Of a stretch of DNA of 64,000 nt, positions 44,546 to 56,206 are shown piece by piece. Within the stretch, counting starts at the first letter, position 1. Each line of letters starts with the position of its first letter. The stretch is taken from assembly GCA_914767715.1 (NCBI GenBank), contig OU612072.1, forward strand, positions 3,598,001 to 3,662,000, in the 5' to 3' direction. A model generated the notes under the pieces. The model did not search any database and was not told the origin of the DNA. It was given only the letters and a program-made list of their open reading frames with translations. Source of the stretch: Membranipora membranacea. Lineage: Eukaryota > Bryozoa > Gymnolaemata > Cheilostomatida > Membraniporidae. The position numbers and the translations under genes are program-made.

Positions 44546-45912
44546 TTATTTTCCTATTCCCAGCCATGCAAGGGAGGCAGCTCCTGCTGCTTGGCCGGCA
44601 AGATTGGCAGCGCCATCAATAACATCTTCGATCCTGCAATAGATTCAGAAGTGTATTAGAAAGATGTATTTAGTACATTATAATGAATCCTTAACCCTAT
44701 ACATTAAGCTGCAAGCAATCAGTTGTTGCAAAAATACCTTTCTTGCTCAATGAATTTTACATCATAGTTGGACTGGTGTATTGATTAGCTGTGGCAGCAG
44801 CTGTCTACAATAATCCCATTAATGCCTATGAATTTCCTTACAATTGAAAACTCATGAGGCCACAACTCGTCTCCAAAATTGTTTTCCAGTCAAACTTTTA
44901 TGTGTACTGTGACTGGCACTAGCATCATTTAATACTGCCATTCTTTCCGCAGATTATTTACAAGCCCATGTCCAAGCAATAGTTTTAATTCATTATTTGT
45001 TGCATGAGGGTATGATGCCGGGTTAAAATGATGCCAGCTCCAGCTTGAACATTGGTTGTTTTCGTTTCCCAATTCAATCTTGATCATCAAATTTGCATCT
45101 GGAACTAGACAAGACAAAATAATCTAGATTCTTAATATACCACATGAAAATAGGTATGCAGAGGACATGGGCCTATATTACCTACCACGACTCACGATGT
45201 CGTGAGTCGTGGGTTCAATTAGTATTAAAGAAAAAAATTGAAAAAAATTAATTTTTTTTTTTTTTTTGGATTTTCATCCTTAAAACATCTTCTAAGGGTA
45301 GTTTTTTCATGCTCTTTCCATATAAAACACCCATTTCTGGGTATAAATTGGATTTAATGGGTGAAAAACCATAAAAATGTCAAATATTGCAAATAAGTTC
45401 GCGAGATTTTCGCGCGCGAGTTGTGTCTGGGGTGAAAAGTGATGGGTCAGATTTTTCGGAATATACGCCCACGGCAGAGGATAAAAGTTTCACGTTATTC
45501 TCCGAATGAAAGAAAAAGTTGAATGTTGAGAGTCAAGGGGTGATGGTTCTGTTAAGTTGAACTCATTATTGTCCTTGCAATAAAAATTGCAAAATCCGAT
45601 CCCAATCATTTGATTGAGCAATACAGAAGACTGCCAATCTGCTTTTGATCATTTATTGTTATGTAAACCTATGCTACATTGTATGTGGCTTGCCACACAT
45701 ATATGTCAAGAACTTATAAGAAGGTTATAAACTGCTATAAACATGCAAAGTGAGAATTAATTAAAGGGTAAGTAGACTCACCACCCTCGTGTTCTTATGA
45801 CGCGAACTTTTTGTAGTGGTTTTATTACAACTTTATCAGTCTTCACAGTTTCCAATAGAGCCGTCAAACAAGTGGCAATCGTAAATAGAGTCTTGATATC
45901 GATATACTGCAT
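44546..45912 (-). CDS. Secreted cecropin-like peptide precursor (2 exons, 72 aa)
   Basis: Exon 1 is 45912-45782, exon 2 is 44633-44546 (stop 44548-44546). The 1148-bp intron starts GTGAGT and ends TATTGCAG; phase 2, with the split codon giving Trp44. Residues 1-26 form a signal peptide with core TLFTIATCLTALL. A basic stretch follows (KVVIKPLQKVRVIRTRG), then GWIEDVIDGAANLAGQAAG and ASLAWLGIGK. The C-terminal part begins Gly-Trp after Arg-Thr-Arg and is rich in Ala/Gly/Leu, like a membrane-active helical peptide of the cecropin or styelin style. It is nearly neutral or slightly acidic, however, while the preceding segment is basic. TATA box and AATAAA are both well placed. An antimicrobial role is inference; family membership is unproven. 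Confidence 0.62.
45185..45212. repeat. Perfect 13-bp hairpin in the peptide-gene intron
   Basis: CCACGACTCACGA, a TG loop, then TCGTGAGTCGTGG. The stem is perfect with a 2-nt loop, followed by an A- and T-rich run at 45226-45268. No known function assigned. Confidence 0.6.
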
Positions 45913-45978
45913 TGTCACTAATCTTCAGTTTATTTAAAACTTGACAGCAGGTAAATGTGTTTGATGTAGGGCGCTCCA

Positions 45979-45986
45979 TTTTTATA
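45979..45986 (-). promoter_or_regulatory. TATA box of the cecropin-like gene
   Basis: TATAAAAA on the minus strand, about 67 nt before the ATG at 45912. This places the transcription start near 45950 and gives a 5' UTR of about 40 nt. Confidence 0.6.
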
Positions 45987-46714
45987 CTTAGTTTTATTCA
46001 GGAAGCATGCATGTTGTTGGCATGAATCTCTACCTATGTTTACACAATCATAAAGGAAAACATCCTGCTATAGGCGAGGTCTTTCAGTATACAAGGCCAA
46101 AGCTGGCCACTTACAACAATGTGCAAGGATGTATATGTGTTCATGATGATTGTTAAATTGATCTCAAAGTATCTAACAGAGACATTGACTCAACCATCAT
46201 CTTTTAAAGGGCTGAATTTCATTCCAAAAACTAGGTGAATGTCTATCTGCAATTTAGCCAACAATCTGTCATCAGCAGCACAGGTGTGAAACTTGTTTAT
46301 GAAATACAAAAACAGTACAAATTAAAACGAGCCCCAAACCACAGTTTCATTACCAATTCCTCCCTTTGACTCTGACAGTATTTCAGCCATACCAAATGAC
46401 AGACAAATGATGAAGGTGAGTACTTTATGGGGCCATATTAAGCACAAGGTTATGAAGAGGAGGAAACTTTGGAGCGCTCACTAATTTGTTTATTTGAATA
46501 ACCTTCAAATCAGTCATCTACATATACAATTTCCTTGGAGAAAATGAGAATCTTCCTGCTTCCTCCTAATGGCAGACTATTCAACGGCCATGATTTTCTG
46601 TCAAAGGCCTGAATAGAAGATCATGAAAGATCGTCAGCTGATAACTAATAACTAAACATGGTTGCGTTTCTTTCAACATATTTTTATGTGTTGACCAGAT
46701 ATAACTCATTTAAG
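45987..46714. other. Upstream flank of the peptide gene
   Basis: Intergenic; presumably holds distal promoter sequence. Nothing else recognised. Confidence 0.35.
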
Positions 46715-46800
46715 TATTGCGCCAGGCAGCCAGCGAAATCAGGCAACTTATCTTTAGGCATCTTATGCTGACCTATGTTATGGGACCAAAATTGAAAATC
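46715..46800. repeat. Duplication end motif, copy 1
   Basis: GGCAGCCAG, then ATGCTGACC, GTTATGGGACCAAAATTGAA. The same block ends the tRNA-Lys units at about 50622-50715 and 61508-61590, so it marks a third, otherwise unrecognised unit boundary. Confidence 0.5.
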
Positions 46801-48592
46801 AATTCGATTCTTTATTTATTACATTATATATTATGATAGGCTATGGTATGAGTGTGAATGTTAAAGATTAAACTTGGCCTTTTTGATGAGTAAAGATTGC
46901 AATACAAATTAACTGTAATGGATATCTCACTTTATAAAAAGTTAAAATATTATATATATTCCAGATATCCATGTATTCCAATCCCAGATCTCAGACAATC
47001 CACACATTGAAAATTAGGGCCCGATTAGGGCCAGTCTTAAATTTGTTTTTGATATCCACTCTCCACTTCGGCGGGAGCCCCAAATAACTTGTTTTCCATT
47101 TTTACAATAACCTGCAGGTTCATGATGAGGCAATTCCTTCTTATGCAACAATTTGATTAGCGCAAAAGACATGTGCTTTTGACACCTGACTCAGTATATA
47201 TCTTTATAGTCATTTTTTTGTTCTGCAAATAGTTTCTCCTACCATTAGGGTCTCAATCCGATTTTGTGTGATTGAGAAAAGCTACTTGTGAGAGACAGGT
47301 GAGACAGCATGCAAAATCACAAAAAAAGGGAAAACTAAAGTTCACTCATAAGACTGGCGTAATATCAGATATACAATAAAGCTAAATGATATGGCAACTG
47401 GAACAACAAACTAGACGAATCTCAATATTTTTATGCTGTGAGACCCCCTTTAATGATTGCAAATCCTATTCATCTATATGCTCGGTGTTTTCTGTGTCTG
47501 ATATTCTGCAGTCCAAACTTGAAATTCTGCAGCAAAGGAGACTTGGGGACGGCAAATTTTTGTTATGATAAATCATCACCAAATGCATCATCAATAAAAG
47601 TAAGCCTGTTTATTGCCAAACTTTAAGGTGGAACATGAACATTATAATGAGCCCATTTACTGCCTAATTATAAGCTGGTGCAGTATGGATGCAAATGGAA
47701 TCAATCTATGCGCCCCTTCCCTTTCCCCACAGATATAAACCTTTTGTATCAATTACGATTGATGTGTTGTGTAATTATTATATATCATGCTAGGCAACAC
47801 TCATTAGTACAAAAATATCATGAAAAGAAAGATATAGATGGTTACTATGCTTTGTTTAGGTCTAGCATCGATCATAGGGACATTCTAGTCATCACAAGGG
47901 GGTTTCAGTTGTAGGGGGTAATATTAAGAGATAAAAAAAAGTGTTTGTGCCTCAAAAGGAATCATTGTTGGAAATTCCATTGTTCCTAGCGTGTCTCGTC
48001 TCGTAAAGGCATTCAGCATGATGATCAATGATCTATTCATCCACAATTCATTATAAGTTCACCATTTTGTAGCATCACTGTGCAATTGAAATCGAAAACT
48101 GAATTCATTTGATAAGAATTAGTCTTACAATATCATATTCCTACCCATTTTCATATTGAATATTGTTTTAAAAATTAAAGCATAGCTTAACAAAAAACCA
48201 TCAGCACTTTCAATAATCATTGAGGAATGTGCAGCTATGATGATTTGCAACAAAAATAATTATATACTAAGAAAAATTGTAATTGTAAATCATAAATAGT
48301 TGGTTGTCCATTGCCTACTGCAGGAGTTAAATATGACATCAGATTCAGCCAAATTGATGTAAAATAAACATTCTGAAGTTTTTCTTGTGTCAAAGTGGAG
48401 CCCATGTATAGCATGAGCATTTATTGAGTTTTCAACCTTGACAGAAATGGTGGGATGTGAATCTTTAAGGGCCAAAGGCAAACCAGGGTTTCAAATATGT
48501 CTTTATATTTATATTTTTACTGTTTTCATGCAGTGACAGGAAAGATAACTTAAATATCTTCATTGATCAATATCAGGTTGCATCTTAGTAAG
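46801..48592. other. Intergenic, no gene seen
   Basis: AT-rich. Short open frames at 47.4-47.9 kb show no domains or splice context. Confidence 0.4.
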
Positions 48593-48835
48593 ATGACAAT
48601 TATTCAGGGAGATTTATCTCATTGAATTTCATGAAGTAAAAATGACTAGTTAATAAAATTTGAACAGATATTACTCTTGTCTTTCTATATTCAACTGTAC
48701 AGCAGAATGACAATTATTCAGTGAGATTTATCTAATTGAAGTTCATGAAGTAAAAATGACTAGTTAGTAAAATTTGAACAGATATTACTCTTGTCTTTCT
48801 ATATTCAACTGCACAGCACAATGCTAAATTATGTT
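48593..48835. repeat. 124-bp tandem duplication (2 copies)
   Basis: 48593-48716 is repeated from 48717 with only a few changes (ATGACAATTATTCAG, GAAGTAAAAATGACTAGTTA and CTTGTCTTTCTATATTCAAC in both). Recent compared with the surrounding duplications. Confidence 0.85.
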
Positions 48836-49290
48836 GACCACTGGCCATCAAAAATACAAAAATGTCTAGGGATTATTATAAACTTGATCGGTGGTTAATA
48901 AAGTTCACAATAATCCCTTGACATTTTTAGAATTTTTGAAGATAGAGATAAGATTATCAGCACCATTAGCATAAGTGTTAAATCAGCTTATGCCAAGGCA
49001 GGGATAAAAAATGCGGAAACACTACCTCTAATCAAGAGCGGGATCTTCCGTCCAGAAAATAAAGAAATATCATTCACAAGAGCATCTATGTATAAAGTTT
49101 GTGGCTTGGTTTTTAAGTTTATCAACTCAAAAAAATTTGTAATTATTATGAACTTAATGTACCCTTTGATCTGAGAGCAAGGTATATCTTTACCTGTGAC
49201 TGCAAAAGTGCCATGACCAGGATTCGAACCTGGGTTTTCGCGGCCACAACGCAAAGTACTAACCACTATACTATCATGGCTTGCTTGACT
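48790..49290 (-). repeat. tRNA-His duplication unit, copy 1
   Basis: Matches 63290-63600 in order: CAACTG.ACAGCA.AATGCTAA, TTATG.TGACCA, AAGTTTGTGGCTTG, AGCAAG..C.GGTATAT, then the tRNA-His gene. The flanks are diverged while the tRNA is almost unchanged. Confidence 0.65.
49209..49280 (-). tRNA. tRNA-His (GTG)
   Basis: 72 nt on the minus strand. Acceptor GCCATGA pairs with TCATGGC, D-arm AGTGGTTAGT, anticodon loop TTGTGGC with anticodon GTG, and T-arm with GGTTCGAATCC. The body closely matches the animal tRNA-His pattern. All stems pair (one G-U in the anticodon stem). No intron; CCA not encoded, as usual in animals. Confidence 0.93.
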
Positions 49291-49499
49291 GATGATTGGG
49301 AACCACCCTCGTATTGCAGCTCATTTATACGTCCTGGCGCCTTCAGGCAGGGAAGTGGTTCAGCTGTCAGTGTAGTGCCTGGATCTATCTATCTATCCCA
49401 TGTTTTTTTACTCCATTTTTATTTTGTTCAATGACAAGTCCTTTTAGCAGAATAATAAAAAAAGAAAAGAGAAAAAGTTTGGTTTAAGGTGGAGAAACT

Positions 49500-50715
49500 T
49501 ACGAAATACATATGACTTCAGTGAGAGTTCGATGGTGATGTGTGATGATGATAAGAGCTTGTTTCAGTGTTGTTGGGAACAGAGTCTTTTATAGATGACT
49601 GAAGACACTCCAAACACACTGTTTTGATAGCTGAAGTGAATGTTTGGGAGTTCAAGGCTCAAGATACTCAAATCAAATACTATTTTTTACACCACAATCT
49701 AAGACGTGAACTGGAGGGAACTCCCATTGAGAATAGAGCAACTTTGGTGATTTCCCTTAACATTTTGTTTTTCTACCCAGCACAGGTATTGCTTTCATCT
49801 TAACACAAGATGGCAGCAAAGAAATAAAAATTGATGGATATATGCAACGAACACCGGGGATTCGCAAATTTTCCACAATAAGGCGTTCCGGCTCATACCC
49901 TGTATATTGAGCTTTAATGGCTTTTTGGGGTCACACCTTTTGTTACAACCAAAAGCTATCGCCCGAGGTGGGGCTTGAACCCACGACCCTGGGATTAAGA
50001 GTCCCATGCTCTACCGACTGAGCTACCCGGGCAGATTTTGATATCATTAAGCTCGTAAGACTGGACTCTCAAGATAAATCCTAATCTTAGCGCACAAAAC
50101 TTGGCACAGGTGTCCCGTTCCCATACAGAGATTATTATTAACGTTGTATAATCTAGGGTATGATTACTGTACAAAGAGCCCAACCTCCAATTTATCAGAC
50201 AATCACTCTCCACCTACAAGTTGGTTTGGTATATGGGGATTGGATGCCCCTGACAAATCAGTAACCAAAATTTCGATCAAAATTTAAAAATAGAAATTTT
50301 TCAAATTATACAATAAAAATTAAGCTGTTGAATGTCATCCAAAAGCAAAGCTAAAATTCGCTCATCCCCGATTATACTCTATTGTGTGCATTGTGCAGAA
50401 AATACTTCAATTGGTTAAAAAAAGTCTGTGATGCATCGCAAAACATACCACTAAACAAAGCTGGTTTTATAATCGGTAATTGACTAATTGAATGCATGTC
50501 ACTGGTTACAGACACACAGTGATTTCATGATATATGGTGAAATAATATGTCTTCAAAATTGAAACCCCGAATTTGCGATTTCTTTTATATGCTATCATGG
50601 GAGAGGTCCATTTTTTTTGGGCTGGCAGCCAGAGAAACTTAAGATAGAAACAAAATGAGAGTAATTACCTAGGCAATTTATGCTGACCGGCGTTGTGAGA
50701 AAAAATAGTTCAATG
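49500..50715. repeat. tRNA-Lys duplication unit, copy 1
   Basis: Ordered matches to 60000-61590: GGAACTC.CATTGA.GAT, the tRNA-Lys with preceding CCAAAAGCTATCGCCC, GTTTGGTATAT.GGGAT, CCTGACAAATCA, GACACACAGT.ATTT.ATGATAT, and the end motif GGCAGCCAGAGAAAC...ACCGGCGTTGTG.GA. Clearly homologous but diverged. Confidence 0.7.
49960..50032 (-). tRNA. tRNA-Lys (CTT), copy 1
   Basis: 73 nt, minus strand. Acceptor GCCCGGG/CTCGGGC (one G-U), D-arm TAGCTCAGTCGGTAGAGC, anticodon arm ATGGGACTCTTAATCCCA with CTT, T-arm GTGGGTTCAAGCCCCAC. Near-identical to animal tRNA-Lys(CTT). It differs from copies 2 and 3 at the T-loop base (A for G). Confidence 0.94.
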
Positions 50716-50815
50716 TTTATTATGATTATTTATAATAATAAATATATATATAATTTATCAGGTGGAACTTCAATGGCTTTATGCAGTCACAATTTCTCTT
50801 ACAACCAAAAGCTAT

Positions 50816-50888
50816 CGCCCAAGGTGGGGCTCGAACCCACGACCCTGGGATTAAGAGTCCCATGCTCTACCGACTGAGCTACCCGGGC
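50816..50888 (-). tRNA. tRNA-Lys (CTT), copy 2
   Basis: 73 nt, minus strand. Same body as copy 3 with GGTTCGAGCCC. The acceptor 3' strand reads CTTGGGC, giving two G-U pairs but no mismatch. Lies 784 bp from copy 1 in the same orientation; its immediate 3' flank (CCAAAAGCTATC) is shared with the others. Confidence 0.92.
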
Positions 50889-51049
50889 AGATTTTATTGC
50901 TACTGAAGGTGTTAAGTTGATCCTTATCAAAGCACCCCAATCTGTTCACAGGTGTCTGTTCCCTTGCCAGAGATTGTAATTAACATATTATCTTCAGAGT
51001 GTACGATTACAGTGCACTTAGCCCATCCTCCAATTTATCATATTATCAT

Positions 51050-51260
51050 TATTATTTGTCACAAGGGGAGTAATGAGGGCTTTCAAATCTGCAGCCCACC
51101 CAGCTGGGCAGCAGGGATAAGCTCAACCTGCGCTTTTCACACACAATGTATATCATTTTTACCTTGGAGCCAATCAAAATTCCTGTTTCAATAGGTAACT
51201 GCTTTAAAGAGGAACTCTGTTTCATAGGCATTAATGATGATTGAGCATCTATCGATTTAA
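51050..51260. repeat. Duplicated flank shared with 63690-63920
   Basis: Shares TTTTCACACACAATGTATAT, then GAGCCAATCAAAATTCCT versus GAACCAATCAAATTCCT, and the AGGTAA..GC.TTAAAGA stretch with the segment after the second tRNA-His. Part of the same old segmental duplication. No gene seen. Confidence 0.6.
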
Positions 51261-52380
51261 TTAAAGACCCAAGGTAGTGAGGAGTAATTATGTAGACACT
51301 AGAATCCAGAAAAATTGCTCATTTATTGTGTGATGAAAATGTTCCTGAGTACTCGATGATGACATTTCATCTGTGTACAATTATATCAATTGAACTTTGA
51401 AAAAATTACCTTGTGTTATTTTGACACCACAGCACAATGTGTAAGATAGCTTTCTTCAATGTCACAGACTAATAATTTTAATAAAATGTTAAAGTTAAAG
51501 AGCATTTAGATATTATCTGCAATTCAATTTGAAAATGGAAATGAGTCAATTAAAGTAAGGGTGTGGAAATGGTACATGAAAGATTAATTGCGGAAATGGC
51601 CCTTAGCTCAAGAGATCTCCAAATTAACTTCTCAACAGGGTGGTGCCTGGATATGTCACAAATGCTCTTAATGAAAACAAAAGCATCATATAGGGAACTG
51701 CTGAACCATGACTTGAATGATTAAAATTATTATATTTTTAACCCGCTTTTACTATTTTATATTTATATTACTGTAATCCGTAGTTAAACATGGTGGTTTT
51801 ATTATTATTATTTGGAATGATGCAGGGAATATGCTGTAGTATTTGTTTACAAAAGTGAAAAATGTTTATTGAGAATTACCTTAAATTCAAATTAGACACT
51901 ATTTAATGATGGTGAAGGTACGACACCTTGCCCATGTAACATGTGATTATGATCTTCTCGGCACATTCAAGGCAGTCTACATCGAGCCACATATGAAGCA
52001 TTCAGCATTATAACTAATAATACCTTCAGACATTTCATTGCACTCTGTTATTTCACTTAATTACTATATTACCATAGGATCAGCAGTTATTATGTTCTTA
52101 CACCTTTAGACATTCAGCATTTAATAATAGTGACAGCAAACATAGCATAACCTGGACCAATGATCTTGTGTACATTCATAACTATTGTTTTCATCATCAT
52201 AAGACATGTTGTAAAACAGAATTGCTTACATAGTCTATTATTCAGTGAGATATTTCTGTTTCAGATTTTATCTAGCAGGTTTATGTGTGTGTGTTTATTG
52301 CTTACTATAAAAACTAGAATGAGTAAAACGGTGTCAAAGGTATATAGAAAGTTAAAAAGCATTTGGACAGTCATATAGCA
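51261..52380. other. Intergenic, no gene seen
   Basis: AT-rich, nothing recognised. Confidence 0.4.
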
Positions 52381-52384
52381 CCAA

Positions 52385-52600
52385 TCTAGAACAGAGACTG
52401 CCCGTCTAGAACACTCGACACCACACTCGCCTGCCACAGAGCGAAACATCCGCAACCTGCACACAATCAAACCCCCTCCCACAGGCGTGCCGCCAGGCCA
52501 CCAAAGGAACCAGACTGAGTACATGTGTCCACTCCCATAAGGGACCTGTCGTACAGGTTGGCGCCATGGCACAACAGGGACCTCCCACCTCGCTTGTTTT
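52385..52600. other. GC-rich segment at the 3' end of LINE-3
   Basis: A sharply GC-rich stretch (CCCCCTCCCACAGGCGTGCC, GACCTGTCGTACAGG) directly follows the last readable LINE-3 codons (KAKNKRG). It may be the LINE's unusual 3' end or a separate insertion. No coding sense found. Confidence 0.35.
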
Positions 52601-54598
52601 TGGCCTTTTTTGTTCGTAAATTATTTAATCTTGTGTTATAATCATGATCTGATTTTAGAGAGTTGATAAACTCATTGGAAAATGTTCTTGAAAATAGTTT
52701 TAAAGAGCAGTATTGGAATAACATATTCAAAGGCATTATATTTAAAGTCTTAAAAATGGTTTAAACATGATCTCTGGTTTTTTTCTTTAAAATTATTCTT
52801 ACACAAGCCTTTTGGAGGACTATTACTCGGTTAAGGTCATTTTCGGAAGCACAGCCCCAGAACTATATTCCATAGAGCAGGTGCGGGTAGAAAAATGAGT
52901 AATATAGTTTGATCATTGTTTTTTTGTCAAAATATGGCCTTACTACACGCATTATTATTACAACCAAATTTAATTTTTTGCACAATTCATTTATGTGCGA
53001 CTTAAAAGTAATATTTGAATCAAGGATAATACCTAAAAATTTAGTTTCATTTTTCAGTTCAAGGGTGTTGGTATTCAGTTTGACAACATGATCATCGGCA
53101 CTGATAGCTTTTCTTGGGGATTTAAAAATTACCTGAAAAGTTCTGGAATAGTAAAGTACCAGTTTATTAGCTAAGCACCAATTTTCAACTTTGTTTAATT
53201 CTTGACTTAAAATAGCGTGGTCTGTACAAAATATATTAGTGTCGTCTGCATACAGTATGTAGATTAATGAAGGTGCTGCATTCAAGAGGTCGTTTATGTA
53301 AAACAAAAACAAAAGTGGCCCCAGGTTTGAACCTTGGGGTACTCCTATGTTGATGTCACGGTACTGAGATACAGCAGTATTTACAATAACATATTTTTTA
53401 CGGTTTTTGAGGTAATTTTCTATGAGAGATGTGGCACAGGGTAAAAATCCATAAAACGGTAGCTTTTTGACTAAAATTTCATGAATAATAGTATCAAACG
53501 CCATTGAAGAATCTAAAAATATGCCAAATGTGCTGTTGCAGCGGTTAAAATTTTCATACAATTGTTGCATGAGCTTGTTTATAGCAGTGGTAGTATTTCT
53601 GCCTCTTCTAAATCCAAACTGGCAGTCGGGTAAAAATGAGTTGGTCTCTAAAAGATTAATGATCTGGTTACTAAGGATTTTTTCAATAATTTTAGAAATA
53701 GTGCTTAAGATTGATATTGGGCGATAGTTATTAGTACTTTGTTTGTCCCCTTTTTTAAAATTGGGTGTCACTCGTGCTATTTTTAAGCAGTCCGGGAACA
53801 CAGAATTTTCAATGACTAAACTTACAAGATATGCAAATATTGGGAGGATAATCAGCTTGTTTTCTTTGATCGCTCGTGACGTGATTTTGTCTGGACCAGT
53901 GGCTTTTTTAGTTTGGAGATTATCTACAACAGGCAGGATATCGGTGCTATCAACGACATAAAAACTGAATTTGGGTCTAGAATCCCAATCAATTTGAGGG
54001 GCAAAATTAGCATCTGTGGGTGGCAGTTTGTCGGCAAGATTCGAACCTACACTAAACTTTCATCAACCTCTTGAGAGTTTTTACTGAGTGATTGGTCATT
54101 TGTTTTGAGGGTAATTGTGCTGTCTTTGTTTTTATCCGAACCATTGATCATCATTTTTATAAATTTTCAGCGTTTGACCTGGTCAGCTTTGCAGTTGTTA
54201 TATTCGTTTTTGAAGCAGGAAATCTCAGCCGTATGAATTTGTTGGGAAACAAAATTTCTGAAGGATCGATAATTTTCCTGCAGCTTAATATCAAAGGGTG
54301 CTAGCTGAGATCTGTGATGAAAATCTTTTCGCTTTTTCACTAATTCCCTCCAATTTTCTGACATCCATGGTTGAATAAAAGAGTTTTTCTTCTGTTTGTT
54401 GCTTTTGAACTTTGTCACTTTGCTTGACTCTGAAATTACGTTTTGAAAGGTGCCAATGAAATTTTCAAAAGCAGAATTAGTGTCAGTAGTAGTAATTACT
54501 GAACTCAAGTCTGTCACTGAAAGAATATCCTTAAGCTTTTGGTAGTCTATTTATGAAAACTGACATGAATTGTCCTCCTTTTTGTGATCTTTATTCAA
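52600..54598 (-). mobile_element. LINE-3, 3' part: CR1/Jockey-like (linker, RT, C-terminus)
   Basis: On the minus strand a linker (IDYQKLKDILSVTDL, 54560-54510, through to about 54060) leads to the RT and a C-terminal region (YNTRLNNLRTKKAKNKRG, ending about 52610). Lesions: stop near 54532, stop at 54169-54167, a frameshift near 54055, and stops at 52865-52863 and about 52767. The part encoding the endonuclease is not adjacent but at 57678-57905, beyond LINE-2, so LINE-3 is split by a later insertion. Confidence 0.78.
52863..53960 (-). pseudogene. LINE-3 reverse transcriptase
   Basis: Open from about 54050 down to the stop at 52863; the open segment has no ATG near its start because it is internal to a longer ORF. 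RT motifs (numbered from residue Val at 53801): NYRPISIL (25-32), QFGFRRGRNT (61-70), FLDSSMAFDTI (95-105), GVPQGSNLGP (153-162), YADDTNIF (184-191). Catalytic residues are intact, but stops before and after kill the full protein. CR1/Jockey-type order and length. Confidence 0.78.
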
Positions 54599-54737
54599 TT
54601 GAAACGATGTACAAATTGATTGATTTGTATTCTATCACTAACTGTAAAAGTTGCGAGAAAAAGGTTGCTGGTACACGTACTCTGCTAAAAAATAATAAAG
54701 TTGCCTTGCATGCAAAAATAGTATTATTAAAAAGTAG

Positions 54738-55853
54738 TTAAAAAATTGTATTATTAATATAAATGCACATGTGTCTTAAAAAGCAGTCTTTGCCCCAGGC
54801 AGTGCGGTATTTAGGGTGTCTAAGCCGACCTGAGGGGCACCGTTCGAGGTAGTTCTGGATAAAGTGTTCGTCATCAGTGAATAACTGCATTACACAATTT
54901 TTTAAATGAGTGTTAACTAGAGTGTAGAGATAATAATTAAGCTGTAATCCGGGCGAGGAAGCATCTTTAAATATTTTGCGCATGTCCTTCTTATCTCGTT
55001 GATAAATGGCAGGATAGAGGACTGGTAGACAATACATTATAAGTGAAACAATAAAACTTTTAAAAAGCATGCATGCTAGTGGCTTGGTACTCAAATACAG
55101 AAAGTTTTTAATTATATACATTCTTTGATTTGCCTTACGAACAACATTTTGGATGCGGGCTTCAAATCTAAGCTTCTGGTCAATCTCAACACCAAGATAA
55201 TTAGTGGTCTCACAGAGAGAAATAACTGATCCATTAAGTAAGAGGCTAGGGCTAACAGGTCTTCCACGTTTAGTTGAAAATAACATTTCTTTAGTTTTGC
55301 CTGCGTTTAGAAGGAGGTCCAGACCTGAGCATTGATTAGCTATTCTATTCACTTCAGAAAAATAACAATCTAAATCAAAGGAATTACCTATAAGTCCAAT
55401 CAAACAAGTATCATTGGCATATTTTAAAACATGAAGGTTCTGACATCTAGATCTAATTCTATCAGTATACGATGAAAACAATAGAGGACTTAGTACAGAT
55501 CCTTGTGTGGTGCCAGTGTTGGTAATGAGTGTATCTGAGAGTAGGTTATTATTAATGGATATTGTTTGTTGTCTGCGATTACTGAGAAAGCTAATAATCC
55601 ATCGTGTAACGTTTGAGTCAAGGTGTTGCAGTGATGGGATTAAATATTCTACTCTAATTGTATTGAAGGCTGATGAAAAATCTAGGAAGAGACAACGAGC
55701 GTAGTTTGTCTGGGCTTTATCGATGAAGTTGGTTATTGTTATTGTGAGGCACATAACTGCGTCTTGTGTTGAGCGATTTGTTCTGTATGCAAATTGGTAT
55801 GGGTCCATTGGTGTGTGCTGTGGTATATAATGTTTGATGAGTCTCTCCAGCAT
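54738..55853 (-). pseudogene. LINE-2 reverse transcriptase (371 aa open, catalytic Asp lost)
   Basis: RT motifs: FAYRTNRSTQDAV (21-33), LFLDFSSAFNTI (55-66), TGTTQGSVLSPLLF (113-126) and KYANDTCLIG (144-153). The active-site box reads YAND instead of YADD: the first catalytic aspartate is asparagine. The C-terminal thumb and CCHC-less tail run to residue 371. Together with frameshifts upstream this copy is inactive. Confidence 0.82.
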
Positions 55854-56206
55854 TTTACAGAGGCAGCTTGTACGAGCTATCGGTCTGTAATCTTTCAGTT
55901 GAGTAGGTTTATTAACTTTAGGTATAGACTTAATAACAGCTGTTTTCCAGAGTGTTGGTGCCGTATGGTTTTCAATAGAGCATGTGAATAGTTTGGTAAT
56001 GACTGGCTCTAGTTGGTAGGCACAAAGTTTCAGGGCTTTAGGGATGACCCCATCCGGCCCTGGCCCTTTGCGAGGATTTAGATATTTCAGTTGCTTTAAG
56101 ACTGTGTCGCCGTTAATTTCAAAAAACAGGTGCTGTCACTTTTGTTGAATCTACAATTGGTTGGCTAATGTTTGGTTTTTCATAACGGCAGAAGAAGTTG
56201 TAGAGC

